From the NCBI RefSeq assembly GCF_004361695.1, contig NZ_SNVW01000002.1, forward strand, positions 388,371 to 452,370: a stretch of 64,000 nt of DNA, given 5' to 3'. Below, one piece after another: positions 1 to 8,028 of the stretch. The notes beneath the pieces were generated by a model that saw only the letters and a program-made list of their open reading frames with translations, made no database searches and was not told the origin of the DNA. Each line of letters opens with the position of its first letter. The first letter of the stretch is position 1. This DNA comes from Curtobacterium flaccumfaciens (GTDB lineage Bacteria > Actinomycetota > Actinomycetes > Actinomycetales > Microbacteriaceae). Both the position numbers and the translations under genes were made by a program.

Positions 1-47
1 CTCACGGCGACGACCGTGGGCTGCTCGTCTTCGAGGTTCTGGGTCAC
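1..47 (-). CDS. 5' end of an unidentified gene, cut by the window edge
   Basis: A GTG at 45-47 read on the minus strand opens a short frame (V-T-Q-N-L-E-D-E-Q-P-T-V-V-A-V) that stays open to the window edge. It lies 42 bases downstream of the MmcQ-like gene on the same strand, so it could follow it in an operon. No clear ribosome binding site is visible and only about 15 residues are present, so the product cannot be named and the start is a guess. Confidence 0.3.
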   Translation of the reverse strand, partial: MTQNLEDEQPTVVAV

Positions 48-89
48 GAGACGATCATGGCGCAGAACCCGTCGATCGTGCAGGCCCGC

Positions 90-473
90 TCAGTCACCAG
101 CGGCGCCGCGGGTGGGGTCGATCGGTCGCTTCGCCCGCGGCAGGCCCGCCACCACCAGGTCGTACGCGTTGCCGACCAGGTCCTCCACCAGCGTCTCGTC
201 GATCCCGTCCCCGGGCGACAGCGTGATCCAGTGCCGCTTGTTCATGTGCCAGCCCGGGGCGATCTCGTCGTGCTCCTGCACGAGCGCAGCCCCGTGCGGC
301 GGCGCGCACTTGAGGTTCACGATCGGCACGCCACGCAGCTCGGACGTCATCACGAACATCTTGCCGACGACCTTGTAGACGACGGCGCCCTCGCCGAAGG
401 GCTGCGTCTCCGCCACCGCGGGCAGTCCCATCGCGGTGCGGACCGCGACCTCGTGCAACGCCTCGCCGTCCAT
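90..473 (-). CDS. MmcQ/YjbR family DNA-binding-like protein
   Basis: This encodes 127 residues, the usual size of the small MmcQ/YjbR (CyaY-fold) family. Visible hallmarks are the NLKCAPPHG segment at residues 53-61, the WHMNKRHWITL block at 75-85 and the closing SYDLV-like stretch NAYDLVVAGLPRAKR at 102-116. I chose the internal ATG at 471-473 because the longer upstream frame is arginine-rich noise opposite the excalibur gene. The biochemical role of the family is poorly defined; members are usually annotated as DNA-binding from structure. It is convergent with nothing and is divergent from the secreted protein gene at 616. Confidence 0.85.
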   Translation of the reverse strand: MDGEALHEVAVRTAMGLPAVAETQPFGEGAVVYKVVGKMFVMTSELRGVPIVNLKCAPPHGAALVQEHDEIAPGWHMNKRHWITLSPGDGIDETLVEDLVGNAYDLVVAGLPRAKRPIDPTRGAAGD

Positions 474-615
474 CCGCCCAGCATGCCGCACACCGCCGAC
501 GCGCGCCTCGTTCTGGGGGCGGGAGCGGCCGCACGTCCCGTCGTACGATCGACGCGCCGCGCACCCGACGCGGCGGCCGCTCCCGTGGCCACGACCACCC
601 CTGGGGGAAGAACCC

Positions 616-915
616 GTGCGTCTCACCCGTACCCTCGGCATCACCGCCGCCACCGTCGTCCTCGCGGCGTCCGTCGTCGTCGGCGGCGCGTCCACCGCGC
701 AGGCCGCTCCGACCGTCTACAAGAACTGCACGGCCGTGCAGAAGGTGTACTCGGGCGGGATCGCGAAGAAGTCCGTCACGAAGAACCGTGTCACCTCGAA
801 GGGCAAGGTCGAGTACCGGGCGCTCAAGGGCACGGTGAAGAAGGACGACGCGCTCTACAACGCGAACAAGAAGATGGACGCCGACGCCGACGGGATCGCC
901 TGCGAGAAGAGCTGA
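616..915 (+). CDS. Secreted excalibur calcium-binding domain protein
   Basis: The product is 99 residues. Residues 1-30 form a signal peptide (Arg-rich start, hydrophobic run, cleavage near AQA/AP). The mature part carries a short excalibur domain: YKNCTAVQKVY near residues 35-45 and the calcium-loop motif DADADGIACE near 88-97, with the two conserved cysteines. The GTG at 616 was chosen because GGGGGAAG at 603-610 sits five bases upstream and because the signal peptide begins there; the longer in-frame extension overlaps the opposite gene. Excalibur domains are typical extracellular modules of actinobacteria and firmicutes; the exact role here is unknown. Confidence 0.85.
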   Translation: MRLTRTLGITAATVVLAASVVVGGASTAQAAPTVYKNCTAVQKVYSGGIAKKSVTKNRVTSKGKVEYRALKGTVKKDDALYNANKKMDADADGIACEKS

Positions 916-969
916 CGCCGCGCGTCACGCGCTCCGGCGCGACGGCGTCGCGCTCCGCGGCCGAACCGC

Positions 970-1554
970 TCAGAGCGGCGGAACGCCCTCGTGCCCGGAC
1001 CGCGGGCGCGCGGTACCGGCGACCCCGGTGACCACCGACCCCGCCGGGACGTCCTTCGTGACGACGGTGTTCGCACCCACGACCGAGTCCGCCCCGACCG
1101 TGATCGCCCCGATCAGCGACGACCCGGCGCCGAGGACCACGCGGTCCCCCACCGCCGGGTGCCGGCGGGCTCCCGGGCCGTGCTCGCCGCCGCGTCCGCC
1201 GAGGGTCACCCCGTGGAAGAGCACGACGTCGTCGCCGACGACCGCGGTCTCGCCGATGACCACGCCCATGCCGTGGTCGATGAAGAAGCGGCGGCCGATG
1301 CGCGCTCCCGGGTGGATCTCGATCCCCGTGACGGACCGGGCGACCTGGGCGACGACCCGTGCGGCGAACCGCGAGCCGGGCAGGCCCTCGGCGATCCACA
1401 GCCGGTGCGTCAGCCGGTAGGTCCAGATGGCGTGCAGCCCCGAGTAGACGATCGCGTTCTCGAGGTCACCGCGGGATGCGGGGTCACCGCGGCGTGCTGC
1501 GGCCAGGTCCTCGCGGACGGTCCGCAGCACGCCTCGTCGGGCGGGTCGTCTCAC
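970..1554 (-). CDS. cysE: Serine O-acetyltransferase
   Basis: CysE transfers acetyl from acetyl-CoA to L-serine, giving O-acetylserine for cysteine synthesis in the cytoplasm. The 194-residue product has the helical N-terminal part (EDLAAARRGDPASRG...GLHAIWTYRLTHRLW) followed by left-handed beta-helix hexapeptide repeats. The catalytic Asp-His pair is visible as FIDHGMG (D93, H94), followed by GETAVVGDDV and FHGVTLGG. The GTG start at 1552-1554 overlaps the cysK stop codon (GTGA), so the two genes are translationally coupled. A slightly later GTG at 1530 is an alternative start. Confidence 0.93.
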   Translation of the reverse strand: MRRPARRGVLRTVREDLAAARRGDPASRGDLENAIVYSGLHAIWTYRLTHRLWIAEGLPGSRFAARVVAQVARSVTGIEIHPGARIGRRFFIDHGMGVVIGETAVVGDDVVLFHGVTLGGRGGEHGPGARRHPAVGDRVVLGAGSSLIGAITVGADSVVGANTVVTKDVPAGSVVTGVAGTARPRSGHEGVPPL

Positions 1555-2489
1555 GCAGTGAGTCCCTCGAAGAGCACCGTCGACAGGTAGCGCTCCCCGG
1601 TGTCGCACACGATCGCGACGACCCGCTTGCCGGCGTTCTCGGGCCGAGCGGCGATCTCGATCGCGGCGTGCAGGATCGCGCCGGACGAGATGCCGGCGAG
1701 GATGCCCTCCTGCGTCCCGAGGTCGCGGGCGACCCGGAGCGCGTCGTCGAGCTCGACGTCGAAGACCTCGTCGATGACGCTGCGGTCGAGGACCTCGGGG
1801 ATGAAGTTCGCGCCGATGCCCTGGATCTTGTGCGGGCCGGCCTTGCCCTCGGTGAGGAGGGGCGAGTCCTTCGGCTCCACCGCGACGATCTGCACCCCGG
1901 GCACGCGCTCCTTGAGCACCTGCCCGACGCCGGTGATCGTGCCGCCGGTGCCGACACCCGCGACGAACACGTCGACGTGGCCCTCGGTGTCGCGGAGGAT
2001 CTCCTCCGCCGTGGTCTTCCGGTGGATCGCGGCGTTGGCGGCGGTCTCGAACTGGTGGGCGAGGATCGCACCCGGCGTCTCGGCGACGATCTGCTCGGCC
2101 CGCGCGACCGCGCCCTTCATGCCCTCGGACCCGGGGGTCAGGACGATCTCGGCCCCGAACGCGCGGACGAGTGCCCGACGCTCGACGCTCATGGTCTCGG
2201 GCATCGCGATGACGACCCGGTAGCCGCGGGCCGCGCCGACCAGCGCCAGGGCGATGCCCGTGTTGCCGGACGAGCCCTCGACGATCGTGCCGCCGGCCTG
2301 CAACTCGCCGGACTCCTCGGCCGCGTCGACGATCGCGACGCCGAGCCGGTCCTTCACGCTCGCACCGGGGTTGTAGAACTCGAGCTTCGCCAGGATCTCG
2401 GCTCCGCCGGCCTTGGGCAGGCGGTTCAGCCGGACCAGCGGCGTGTTGCCGAACGCCTGCGAGATGTCGTCGTAGATGGTGCCGCTCAT
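1551..2489 (-). CDS. cysK: Cysteine synthase (O-acetylserine sulfhydrylase)
   Basis: CysK joins O-acetylserine and sulfide into L-cysteine using PLP. The 312-residue length is normal. K46 in NPGASVKDRLG is the PLP lysine, and SSGNTG (residues 72-77) binds the substrate carboxylate; the C-terminal half carries GTGGTITG for the PLP phosphate. The ATG at 2487-2489 follows AGGACGGA and gives the standard MSGTIYDDISQAFGNTPLVRL start, so upstream in-frame ATGs were not used. It is the first gene of a cysK-cysE pair, which makes substrate and consuming enzyme from one message. Confidence 0.96.
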   Translation of the reverse strand: MSGTIYDDISQAFGNTPLVRLNRLPKAGGAEILAKLEFYNPGASVKDRLGVAIVDAAEESGELQAGGTIVEGSSGNTGIALALVGAARGYRVVIAMPETMSVERRALVRAFGAEIVLTPGSEGMKGAVARAEQIVAETPGAILAHQFETAANAAIHRKTTAEEILRDTEGHVDVFVAGVGTGGTITGVGQVLKERVPGVQIVAVEPKDSPLLTEGKAGPHKIQGIGANFIPEVLDRSVIDEVFDVELDDALRVARDLGTQEGILAGISSGAILHAAIEIAARPENAGKRVVAIVCDTGERYLSTVLFEGLTA

Positions 2490-2555
2490 CGGTTCCGTCC
2501 TCATCGGGTCAGGTCGCGTGCCCACCCCTCTGGAGGCACGGCGTGCGCTGCGATC

Positions 2556-2700
2556 CTAGCGAGCGCACCCGGCGTGTCCCTGTCCGATGACGCGCGCTGC
2601 GCGCCGGACGCACGCCGTGCGCTGCGCGCCGCGTCCGATGACGTGCGCTGCGCGCCGGACGCGCGCCGCGCCTCCAGGCCGTTGCCCACGCGCCCAGCCG
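2556..2700. repeat. Direct repeats in the cysK / DUF899 divergent spacer
   Basis: The spacer between the divergent genes holds a roughly 50-base unit present twice, each beginning TCCGATGACG and continuing GCGCTGCGCGCCGGACG, ending in a half copy of the dispersed CGCGCCTCCAGGCC element. Promoters for both flanking genes should also lie here, but I cannot pick convincing -35/-10 boxes. Confidence 0.5.
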
Positions 2701-2735
2701 CGCGTACCGTGCTCCGCAACGACGAGGAGGTCGTC

Positions 2736-3407
2736 ATGTCCAAGGAACAGCAACCCGACGTCGCCCCGCGGGTCGTCGACCGCGCCGCGTTCGACGAAGC
2801 GCTCGCCGCACAGGTGCAGGACGAGAAGGAACTCACGCGACACGGCGACCGAGTCTCCGCCGCCCGCCGACGGCTGCCGATGGTGCGCGTCGACGACTAC
2901 GAGTTCGCCGGACCGGACGGCCCGGTCCGCCTCACCGAGCTGTTCGGGGACAAGTACCTGCTCCTCGTCCAGAACGTCATGTACGGACGGGACTGGGACG
3001 CGGGCTGCCCCAGTTGCACCTGGGCCGTCGACAACCTGCCCGCCGACATGGGCCGGCTCGACGACGAAGGGATCGCGTTCGCCATGATCTCGGAGGGGCC
3101 GATCGAGAAGCTCGAGGCCTGGCGGGCGCAGCACGGGTGGCCGCACGCGTGGGTGTCCTCGGGCGCCACGAGCTACCACGACGACTGGGGGTGGACGATC
3201 CACCACGACGACTTCGACGGCCCAGTGCCCGGGTACTCGTACTACCTGCTGCGCGACGGGGTGCCGTACCTGACCTACGCGACCGGTTCGCGGGGCACCG
3301 AGGCGATCCTGCCGGTCGCGCACATCATGGACCGGACCGTGTACGGGCGGCAGCAGGACTGGGAGGACAGCCCCGAGGGCTGGCCGCAGTACCCCACGTA
3401 CGGCTGA
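2736..3407 (+). CDS. DUF899 (thioredoxin-like fold) family protein
   Basis: The 223-residue protein matches the DUF899 family by its order of blocks: an N-terminal helical DEKELTRHGDRVSAARRRLPMV, then the thioredoxin-like core with GCPSCTW (C91 and C94), FAMISEGPIEKLEAW and the aromatic GWTIHHDDFDGPVPGYSYY tail. The ATG at 2736 follows a strong GAGGAGG at 2724-2730. Family members are presumed redox-like proteins of unknown substrate; the CxxC-like pair is consistent with this but no activity is established. It stands alone, convergent with the dipeptidase gene. Confidence 0.85.
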   Translation: MSKEQQPDVAPRVVDRAAFDEALAAQVQDEKELTRHGDRVSAARRRLPMVRVDDYEFAGPDGPVRLTELFGDKYLLLVQNVMYGRDWDAGCPSCTWAVDNLPADMGRLDDEGIAFAMISEGPIEKLEAWRAQHGWPHAWVSSGATSYHDDWGWTIHHDDFDGPVPGYSYYLLRDGVPYLTYATGSRGTEAILPVAHIMDRTVYGRQQDWEDSPEGWPQYPTYG

Positions 3408-3485
3408 TCCGCGGCGCGGTGCGGCGGCGCGGCGCGGGCGCGGTGCGGCGCGGCAGGCGCGGCGCGCGGGCGCTGGCGCGCCCTC

Positions 3486-3631
3486 GCGAAAGCGACAGTT
3501 CGCCGCGGAACTCCGGCGGCCAGCTGTCGCTCTGGCGTCTGGAACCGGACCGCCCCGCGTCGGTCTGTCGCTTTCGCGGTGAGCGACACGTCACGCGCTC
3601 GGCCGCCCGTGACGTGTCGCTGAGCGCGAAA
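3486..3631. repeat. Two intergenic hairpins of the GAGCGACAC repeat family
   Basis: Between the convergent DUF899 and dipeptidase genes, one inverted repeat has arms AGCGACAG / CTGTCGCT at about 3490-3530. The second, 3572-3631, has long arms TTTCGCGGTGAGCGACACGT and its near complement ending GTGTCGCTGAGCGCGAAA. Similar hairpins recur at 24389, 45651 and 45888. They could end transcription of both genes, but their repeated occurrence points to a dispersed element. Confidence 0.75.
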
Positions 3632-3660
3632 CCCGCGCGCGAAACCCCGACGAGCAGCCG

Positions 3661-4752
3661 TCAGCGCACGAACGCCGTACGCGCGAAGCGGCCGTCCGTC
3701 GCCTCGAGCACCCGCAGCACGTTGCCGCCCGCCAGCGCCCGCAGGTCCGCAGCACCCCACCCGCGCCGCCGCAGCTCCGATGCGAGCACCGGGTACCGCG
3801 ACACGTCCCGCAGGTCCGGCGGGAGCACCGGCGTGCCGTCGTAGTCGCCGCCGAGGCCGATGTGCGCCACGCCCGCGACGTCCCGCGCGTGCTCGACGTG
3901 GTCCGCGACGTCGGACACCGTCACGAGCGGCGCCGACCCCGGCGCAAGCGACGACCCCGACGACCCCGGCGACCCCGGCGACCCCGGCGACCCCGGCGAC
4001 CCCGCAGCGAACCACTCCGCGAACGCCGCGGAGACGAACTGCGGCACGAACGTGATCATCACGACGCCCCCGTTGTCCGCCAACCGGGCGAGCACGTCGT
4101 CGGGCACGTTCCGCGGGTGGTCGTTCACGGCGACCGTCGAGGAGTGGCTGAAGACCACGGGCTGCGTCGCGACGTCGAGGGTGTCCCGCATCGTCGCCGG
4201 AGCGGTGTGCGAGAGGTCGACGAGCATGCCGAGCCGCTCCATCTCGGCGACGACCTCGCGGCCGCGGTCGGTGAGTCCGCCGTGCGGGTGCGACCCCGTC
4301 GCCGAGTCGGCCCAGGGGGTGTCGTCGTTGTGCGTCAGGGTCATGTACCGAACGCCGAGCCGCGCGAGGGTCCGGAGCACGGCCAGGTCGTTGCCGATGG
4401 AGTGGCCGCCCTCGGCCCCGAGCAGCGAGGCGATCCGGCCGGAGTCGATCGCCGCCCGCACCTCCGCCGCGGTGCGGGCGAGCGCGAGCGACTCCGGGTA
4501 GCGCTCGATGATCCGGTGCGCGACGTCGACCTGCTGCAGGGTGGTGCGGACCGGGTCGGGATCGTCGGCGGGGACGAACACCGACCAGAACTGCCCGACG
4601 ACGCCGCCGGCACGCAGCTTCGGCAGGTCGGTGTGGAGGGAGCCCTCCTCGGAGTCGATCCCCTCGACCCCGGAGGCGTGCGTGTCCCGGCGCTCCCACG
4701 GCAGGTCGTTGTGGCCGTCGATGACCGGGAACGGGAGCGCGTCGAACGTCAT
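3661..4752 (-). CDS. Membrane dipeptidase-like M19 family metallopeptidase
   Basis: The 363-residue protein is an amidohydrolase-fold dipeptidase of family M19 (renal dipeptidase type), expected to hydrolyse dipeptides with a dinuclear zinc site. The first metal motif HND is at residues 14-16 (IDGHNDLPWE). Later metal and substrate blocks are LLGAEGGHSIG, VDLSHTA, VFSHSS, NVPDDVL and LGGDYDG. An unusual Gly-Ser-Pro repeat at residues about 250-267 comes from a 9-base tandem repeat and interrupts an otherwise typical sequence. No signal peptide or lipid anchor is seen, so it is likely cytoplasmic. It is divergent from the GNAT gene, only 44 bases apart. Confidence 0.9.
   Translation of the reverse strand: MTFDALPFPVIDGHNDLPWERRDTHASGVEGIDSEEGSLHTDLPKLRAGGVVGQFWSVFVPADDPDPVRTTLQQVDVAHRIIERYPESLALARTAAEVRAAIDSGRIASLLGAEGGHSIGNDLAVLRTLARLGVRYMTLTHNDDTPWADSATGSHPHGGLTDRGREVVAEMERLGMLVDLSHTAPATMRDTLDVATQPVVFSHSSTVAVNDHPRNVPDDVLARLADNGGVVMITFVPQFVSAAFAEWFAAGSPGSPGSPGSPGSSGSSLAPGSAPLVTVSDVADHVEHARDVAGVAHIGLGGDYDGTPVLPPDLRDVSRYPVLASELRRRGWGAADLRALAGGNVLRVLEATDGRFARTAFVR
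3948..4005. repeat. 9-base tandem repeat inside the M19 dipeptidase gene
   Basis: The unit CGACCCCGG is repeated about six times with minor variants at the left end. On the coding strand it yields repeated Gly-Ser-Pro. A perfect 9-base unit keeps frame whatever the copy number, so length variation between strains would be tolerated. Confidence 0.85.
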
Positions 4753-4796
4753 GCGACGACGCTACCGGCCGCCCCGCCGTCGGTAGGCTCGCCCCC

Positions 4797-5372
4797 ATGG
4801 ACCCCGTCACGCTCCGCACCGACCGGCTCGTGCTCTCCGTCCCCGTGCCGGCCGATGCCGACGACGTCGTCGCGTACGCGAACGACCCGGACGTCATCGC
4901 GTACACGCCGGTGCCGGTGCCGTACGGTCACGCCGAGGCGCGGCACTGGATCACCGAGGTCGTCGGGTCGGGCTGGACGGCGGACACCCGCTACGAGTTC
5001 GGCATCCGGCGCGCGGACGACCTGCGGCTGCTCGGCACGGTCGGCCTGTTCGGTTTCATCGACGGCGCCGCGGAGATCGGCTACGCCGTGCACCCCGACG
5101 GCCGGGGCCACGGGTTCGTGACGGAGGCAGCACGCGCCGTCCTCGACTGGGCGTTCGCCCCGGCGCCGCAGGGACTCGGTTTCGTCCGGGTGCAGTGGCG
5201 CGCGATCGCGACGAACACCCCGTCCGTCGCGATCGCCGAGCGGCTCGGCCTGCGCTACGAGGGACGGCTCCGGTCCGGCGTGTCCCACCGCGGCGCGCGC
5301 CACGACCAGCTCATCGCGGCGGTCCTCCGCGACGACGACCGCTCCACACCGACGGTCTGGCCGACCGCGTGA
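4797..5372 (+). CDS. GNAT family N-acetyltransferase (RimJ/RimL type)
   Basis: The 191-residue protein opens with the RimJ/RimL-type LRTDRLVLSVPVPADADD and has YEFGIRR, LGTVGLFGF and EIGYAVHPDGRGHGFVTEAARAV, the last holding the acetyl-CoA loop (R/G-x-x-G-x-G/A form). The C-terminal RVQWRAIATNTPSVAIAERLG is the usual N-x-x-S-x-x-x-x-E-x-x-G block. Substrate is unknown; family members acetylate protein N termini or small amines. It sits 44 bases from the divergent dipeptidase and its stop overlaps the next gene's GTG, so the pair is an operon. Confidence 0.9.
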   Translation: MDPVTLRTDRLVLSVPVPADADDVVAYANDPDVIAYTPVPVPYGHAEARHWITEVVGSGWTADTRYEFGIRRADDLRLLGTVGLFGFIDGAAEIGYAVHPDGRGHGFVTEAARAVLDWAFAPAPQGLGFVRVQWRAIATNTPSVAIAERLGLRYEGRLRSGVSHRGARHDQLIAAVLRDDDRSTPTVWPTA

Positions 5373-5833
5373 CGGTCGCGTTCCGCGTCGTCACCGAACT
5401 CGACGCGCCGCCCGAGCGCGCCTTCGCACTCTCCCTCGACATCGGTGCGCACGAGCGGTCGATGGCCGCCAGCAGTGAGCGCGCCGTGGCCGGCACGACG
5501 TCCGGCACCATCGGCCTGGGCGAGACCGTCACGTGGCGCGCGCGGCACTTCGGGATCGTGTGGCGGATGACGAGTCGGATCACCGCCCTGGAGGCCCCCC
5601 ACCGGTTCGTCGACGAACAGGTGCGTGGGCCGTTCGCCCGGTTCCACCACGTCCATCGCTTCGAGCCGTCGGCGCGCGGCACGCGGATGGTGGACGAGAT
5701 CGAGTTCCGAGCTCCGCTCGGACTGCTGGGCAGGCTGGCCGAACGGATCGCGCTGGCGCGCTACCTGCCGCGGCTCATCGCCGACCGCAACGCTTCCCTC
5801 GCCGCAGAACTCCGCGCCTCGGACGAGGACTGA
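5369..5833 (+). CDS. SRPBCC family protein (polyketide cyclase/START-like fold)
   Basis: This 154-residue product fits the SRPBCC ligand-binding fold: VAFRVVTELDAPPERAFALSLDIGAHERSM at the start, alternating strands TVTWRARHFGIVWRMTSRI and FVDEQVRGPFARFHHVHRF, and a closing amphipathic helix LAERIALARYLPRLIADRNASLAAEL. The GTG at 5369 overlaps the upstream stop codon (GTGA) and gives the correct length. Ligand and function are unknown. Confidence 0.82.
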   Translation: MTVAFRVVTELDAPPERAFALSLDIGAHERSMAASSERAVAGTTSGTIGLGETVTWRARHFGIVWRMTSRITALEAPHRFVDEQVRGPFARFHHVHRFEPSARGTRMVDEIEFRAPLGLLGRLAERIALARYLPRLIADRNASLAAELRASDED

Positions 5834-5838
5834 CCAGG

Positions 5839-5901
5839 CGCCGAGATCGCACTTCGTGCCGGATCGGCGTCGGCGTCGGCCGCCGGAGTGCGATCTCGGC
5901 G
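5839..5901. terminator. Large hairpin between convergent genes
   Basis: Perfect 15-base arms CGCCGAGATCGCACT (5839-5853) and AGTGCGATCTCGGCG (5887-5901) flank a 33-base GC-rich loop that can pair further. Position between two converging genes suits a bidirectional terminator, though no U-tract follows, and it may instead be a dispersed repeat element. Confidence 0.6.
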
Positions 5902-5938
5902 TCCCACACGCACGACGCCGCCGGCCGCGGGGCGTCGG

Positions 5939-6772
5939 TCAGGGGGCGGTGAGCTCGCCGAGCGCCTCGTAGGCGTTCGCGACGGCGTCCACGCGCGTCC
6001 GCCCACCCGGCCCGGACGCCTCGTACACGTCGTTGGCGATCGCCGCCACCACCGCGAACAGCGCGGCCATCGAGTCGAACGCCGACGGTGAGTCGACCGG
6101 GCAGAGGATCGCGGTGGCGGCCGGAGCCGCGATGACCGCCGCCGTGGGGTCACCGAGCACGACGACGTCGGCACCCGTCGCGACGCAGTGCCGGACGAGC
6201 CGTCCGACCCCGGACGCGTGCCGCCGCACGGTGACGATGACGACGAGGTCGCGGCGGTCGAGGTCGGCGACCTCTTCCCCGAGGCGCTGCCCCGGCGCCG
6301 GACCGATCCGGACGTCCGGCCGGACCTGGGCGAGCTGGGCGCGGAGCTGCAGCGCGATCGGGTAGGCGCCACGCTCGCCGATGACCAGGACGCGTCGCGC
6401 CCGGACGATCCGCCGTGCGAGCCGGGGCCGGTCGGCACGGGCGAGCGAGGCGAAGGCGGCGTCGAGGTTGCGCGACTCGACGGCGCGCTGGTCGACGTGG
6501 GCGGCGTCCTCCGCTGCCCACGGCAGTCCGGATCCACGCGCCGACATGAGGTTCGCCCGGACCTCGGCCGCGTCCTGGAACCCGAGCGACCGGACGAGCC
6601 GCGAGACGGTCGCCTTCGAGGTGCCCGACTCGGCGGCGAGCTCGGCGGAGGTGCCGACGAGCAGGAGTTCCGGGTCGTGGCGGACCATCGCCGCGACGCG
6701 ACGCTCGGCCGGGGAGAGCTGTTCCCACACGGAGTCGATGCGGGCGCGGACGTCGGGTCCGGCGGTGCTCAT
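5939..6772 (-). CDS. MurR/RpiR family transcriptional regulator of the allantoin operon
   Basis: The 277-residue protein has the RpiR layout: an N-terminal helix-turn-helix (residues about 1-77; LSPAERRVAAMVRHDPELLL, then ELAAESGTSKATVSRLVRSLGF) and a C-terminal sugar-isomerase (SIS) domain (LVIGERGAYPIALQL, VIVTVRRHASGV, VVVLGDPTAAV). Its ATG overlaps the stop of the allantoate amidohydrolase gene (ATGA), so it is the last gene of the purine-catabolic operon. By position it probably senses a pathway intermediate and controls the operon, but the ligand and its activator or repressor role are inferred. Confidence 0.88.
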   Translation of the reverse strand: MSTAGPDVRARIDSVWEQLSPAERRVAAMVRHDPELLLVGTSAELAAESGTSKATVSRLVRSLGFQDAAEVRANLMSARGSGLPWAAEDAAHVDQRAVESRNLDAAFASLARADRPRLARRIVRARRVLVIGERGAYPIALQLRAQLAQVRPDVRIGPAPGQRLGEEVADLDRRDLVVIVTVRRHASGVGRLVRHCVATGADVVVLGDPTAAVIAAPAATAILCPVDSPSAFDSMAALFAVVAAIANDVYEASGPGGRTRVDAVANAYEALGELTAP

Positions 6773-8028
6773 GCGCGGGCCACCCGGTCGACGGCGACGG
6801 CGAGGGCGTCGAGCCCGAGGGCGATGTCCTCCGTCGAGACGAACTCGTCCGGGTGGTGGCTGATGCCGTCCGGGTTGCGGAGGAACAGCATCGCCACGTC
6901 GGTGACGAGGCCGAGCGACATCGCGTCGTGCCCGGCCCGCGAGAACAGCTCCATCGGAGATGCCTCGCCCGTCGACTCGATCCCGGCACGGACGGCGTCC
7001 ATGAGCCGCGGCGCGCAGAACACGGCGGGGGCACGGTGCACCTCGGTCGGCGCGACGCTGACCCCGCGACGTTCCCCGATGAGCGTGAAGGCCTTGGTGA
7101 GTTCGTCCCACACCCGGTCGCGTCCCTCGTCGAACTCCCCGCGGAGGTCGACCGAGAACCGTGCGAGACCGGGGACGACGTTGACGGAGCCGGGCTCGAC
7201 GGTCATGGTGCCGACCGTGCCGACGTGGTGCGACGCCCGGCAGATCCGTTCGACGGCGAGTGCGGCCTCGGCGGCGGCGAGCAGGGCGTCGTGGCGGCGC
7301 TCGTACGGGGTGCCGCCGGCGTGCCGGGCCTCGCCCACGGCCTCGACCGTGAACCGGCGGGCGCTGGCGATGCTCGTGACGACGCCGAGCGCCTGCCCGG
7401 CCTGCTCGAGGTACGGCCCCTGCTCGATGTGCGCCTCGAGGTAGCCGACGAGCGTGCCGGGGTCCGCTGCGGCGTCGCCGACCCGCGCCGGATCGAGCCC
7501 GAAGTCCTCGAACGCGCGGCGGAGGGTGACCCCGTCGCCGTCGGCCAGGTCCCACCACGACTCGTCCCAGACCCCGGCGACCGCGGAGGACCCGAGCAGG
7601 GCCTTGCCGAAGCGGGTGCCCTCTTCGTCGGAGAACGCGATGACCTCGAGCGCCACCGGCAGCGGGCCGTCGGCGGTGAGGCGCGCGGCGGTCCGGATCG
7701 CCATGAGGACCCCGACGATGCCGTCGTACCGGCCGGCGTCCACCACGGTGTCGAGGTGCGAGCCGAGGAGCAGCACGGGGGCGTCCGGCTCCGCTCCGTC
7801 GATCCGCCCGTGCAGGTTGCCGGCGGCGTCCTGCCAGGTGCGGAGTCCGGCGTCCTGCATCCACTCGGCGACGATCGCGTTCACCCGGGCGTGCTCGGGC
7901 GACAGGTACACGCGGGTGATCCGGCCGGTCTCCTCGGTGACGAGGGCGAGTTCGTCGCACCAGCGCGCCACGAGCTCGGCGTCGGTCGTGGCCAGGTCGG
8001 TGGCGCCGACGACGGGTGCGGCACTCAC
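6769..8028 (-). CDS. allC: Allantoate amidohydrolase (M20 family)
   Basis: The 419-residue protein belongs to the M20 allantoate amidohydrolase / N-carbamoyl-amino-acid hydrolase group. Metal ligands are visible: H91 and D93 in GSHLDTVVDAGRYDG, D102 in the same block, and the EEGTRF pair E135/E136; AHIEQGP and SRAGHDAM follow further on. The family releases ammonia and CO2 from allantoate to give ureidoglycine. Hydantoinase-pathway carbamoylases look alike, so the allantoate role rests on its neighbours (allantoinase and the PucG-type aminotransferase). It overlaps both neighbours by four bases. Confidence 0.88.
   Translation of the reverse strand: MSAAPVVGATDLATTDAELVARWCDELALVTEETGRITRVYLSPEHARVNAIVAEWMQDAGLRTWQDAAGNLHGRIDGAEPDAPVLLLGSHLDTVVDAGRYDGIVGVLMAIRTAARLTADGPLPVALEVIAFSDEEGTRFGKALLGSSAVAGVWDESWWDLADGDGVTLRRAFEDFGLDPARVGDAAADPGTLVGYLEAHIEQGPYLEQAGQALGVVTSIASARRFTVEAVGEARHAGGTPYERRHDALLAAAEAALAVERICRASHHVGTVGTMTVEPGSVNVVPGLARFSVDLRGEFDEGRDRVWDELTKAFTLIGERRGVSVAPTEVHRAPAVFCAPRLMDAVRAGIESTGEASPMELFSRAGHDAMSLGLVTDVAMLFLRNPDGISHHPDEFVSTEDIALGLDALAVAVDRVARA

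Noticed and set aside
57..1031. Long plus-strand frame across the MmcQ and excalibur genes
   Set aside because: It is Arg/Ala/Pro-rich without motifs and covers real genes on both strands; a GC-skew artefact.
3950..4005. CRISPR-like array
   Set aside because: The 9-base units have no spacers and sit inside a gene.
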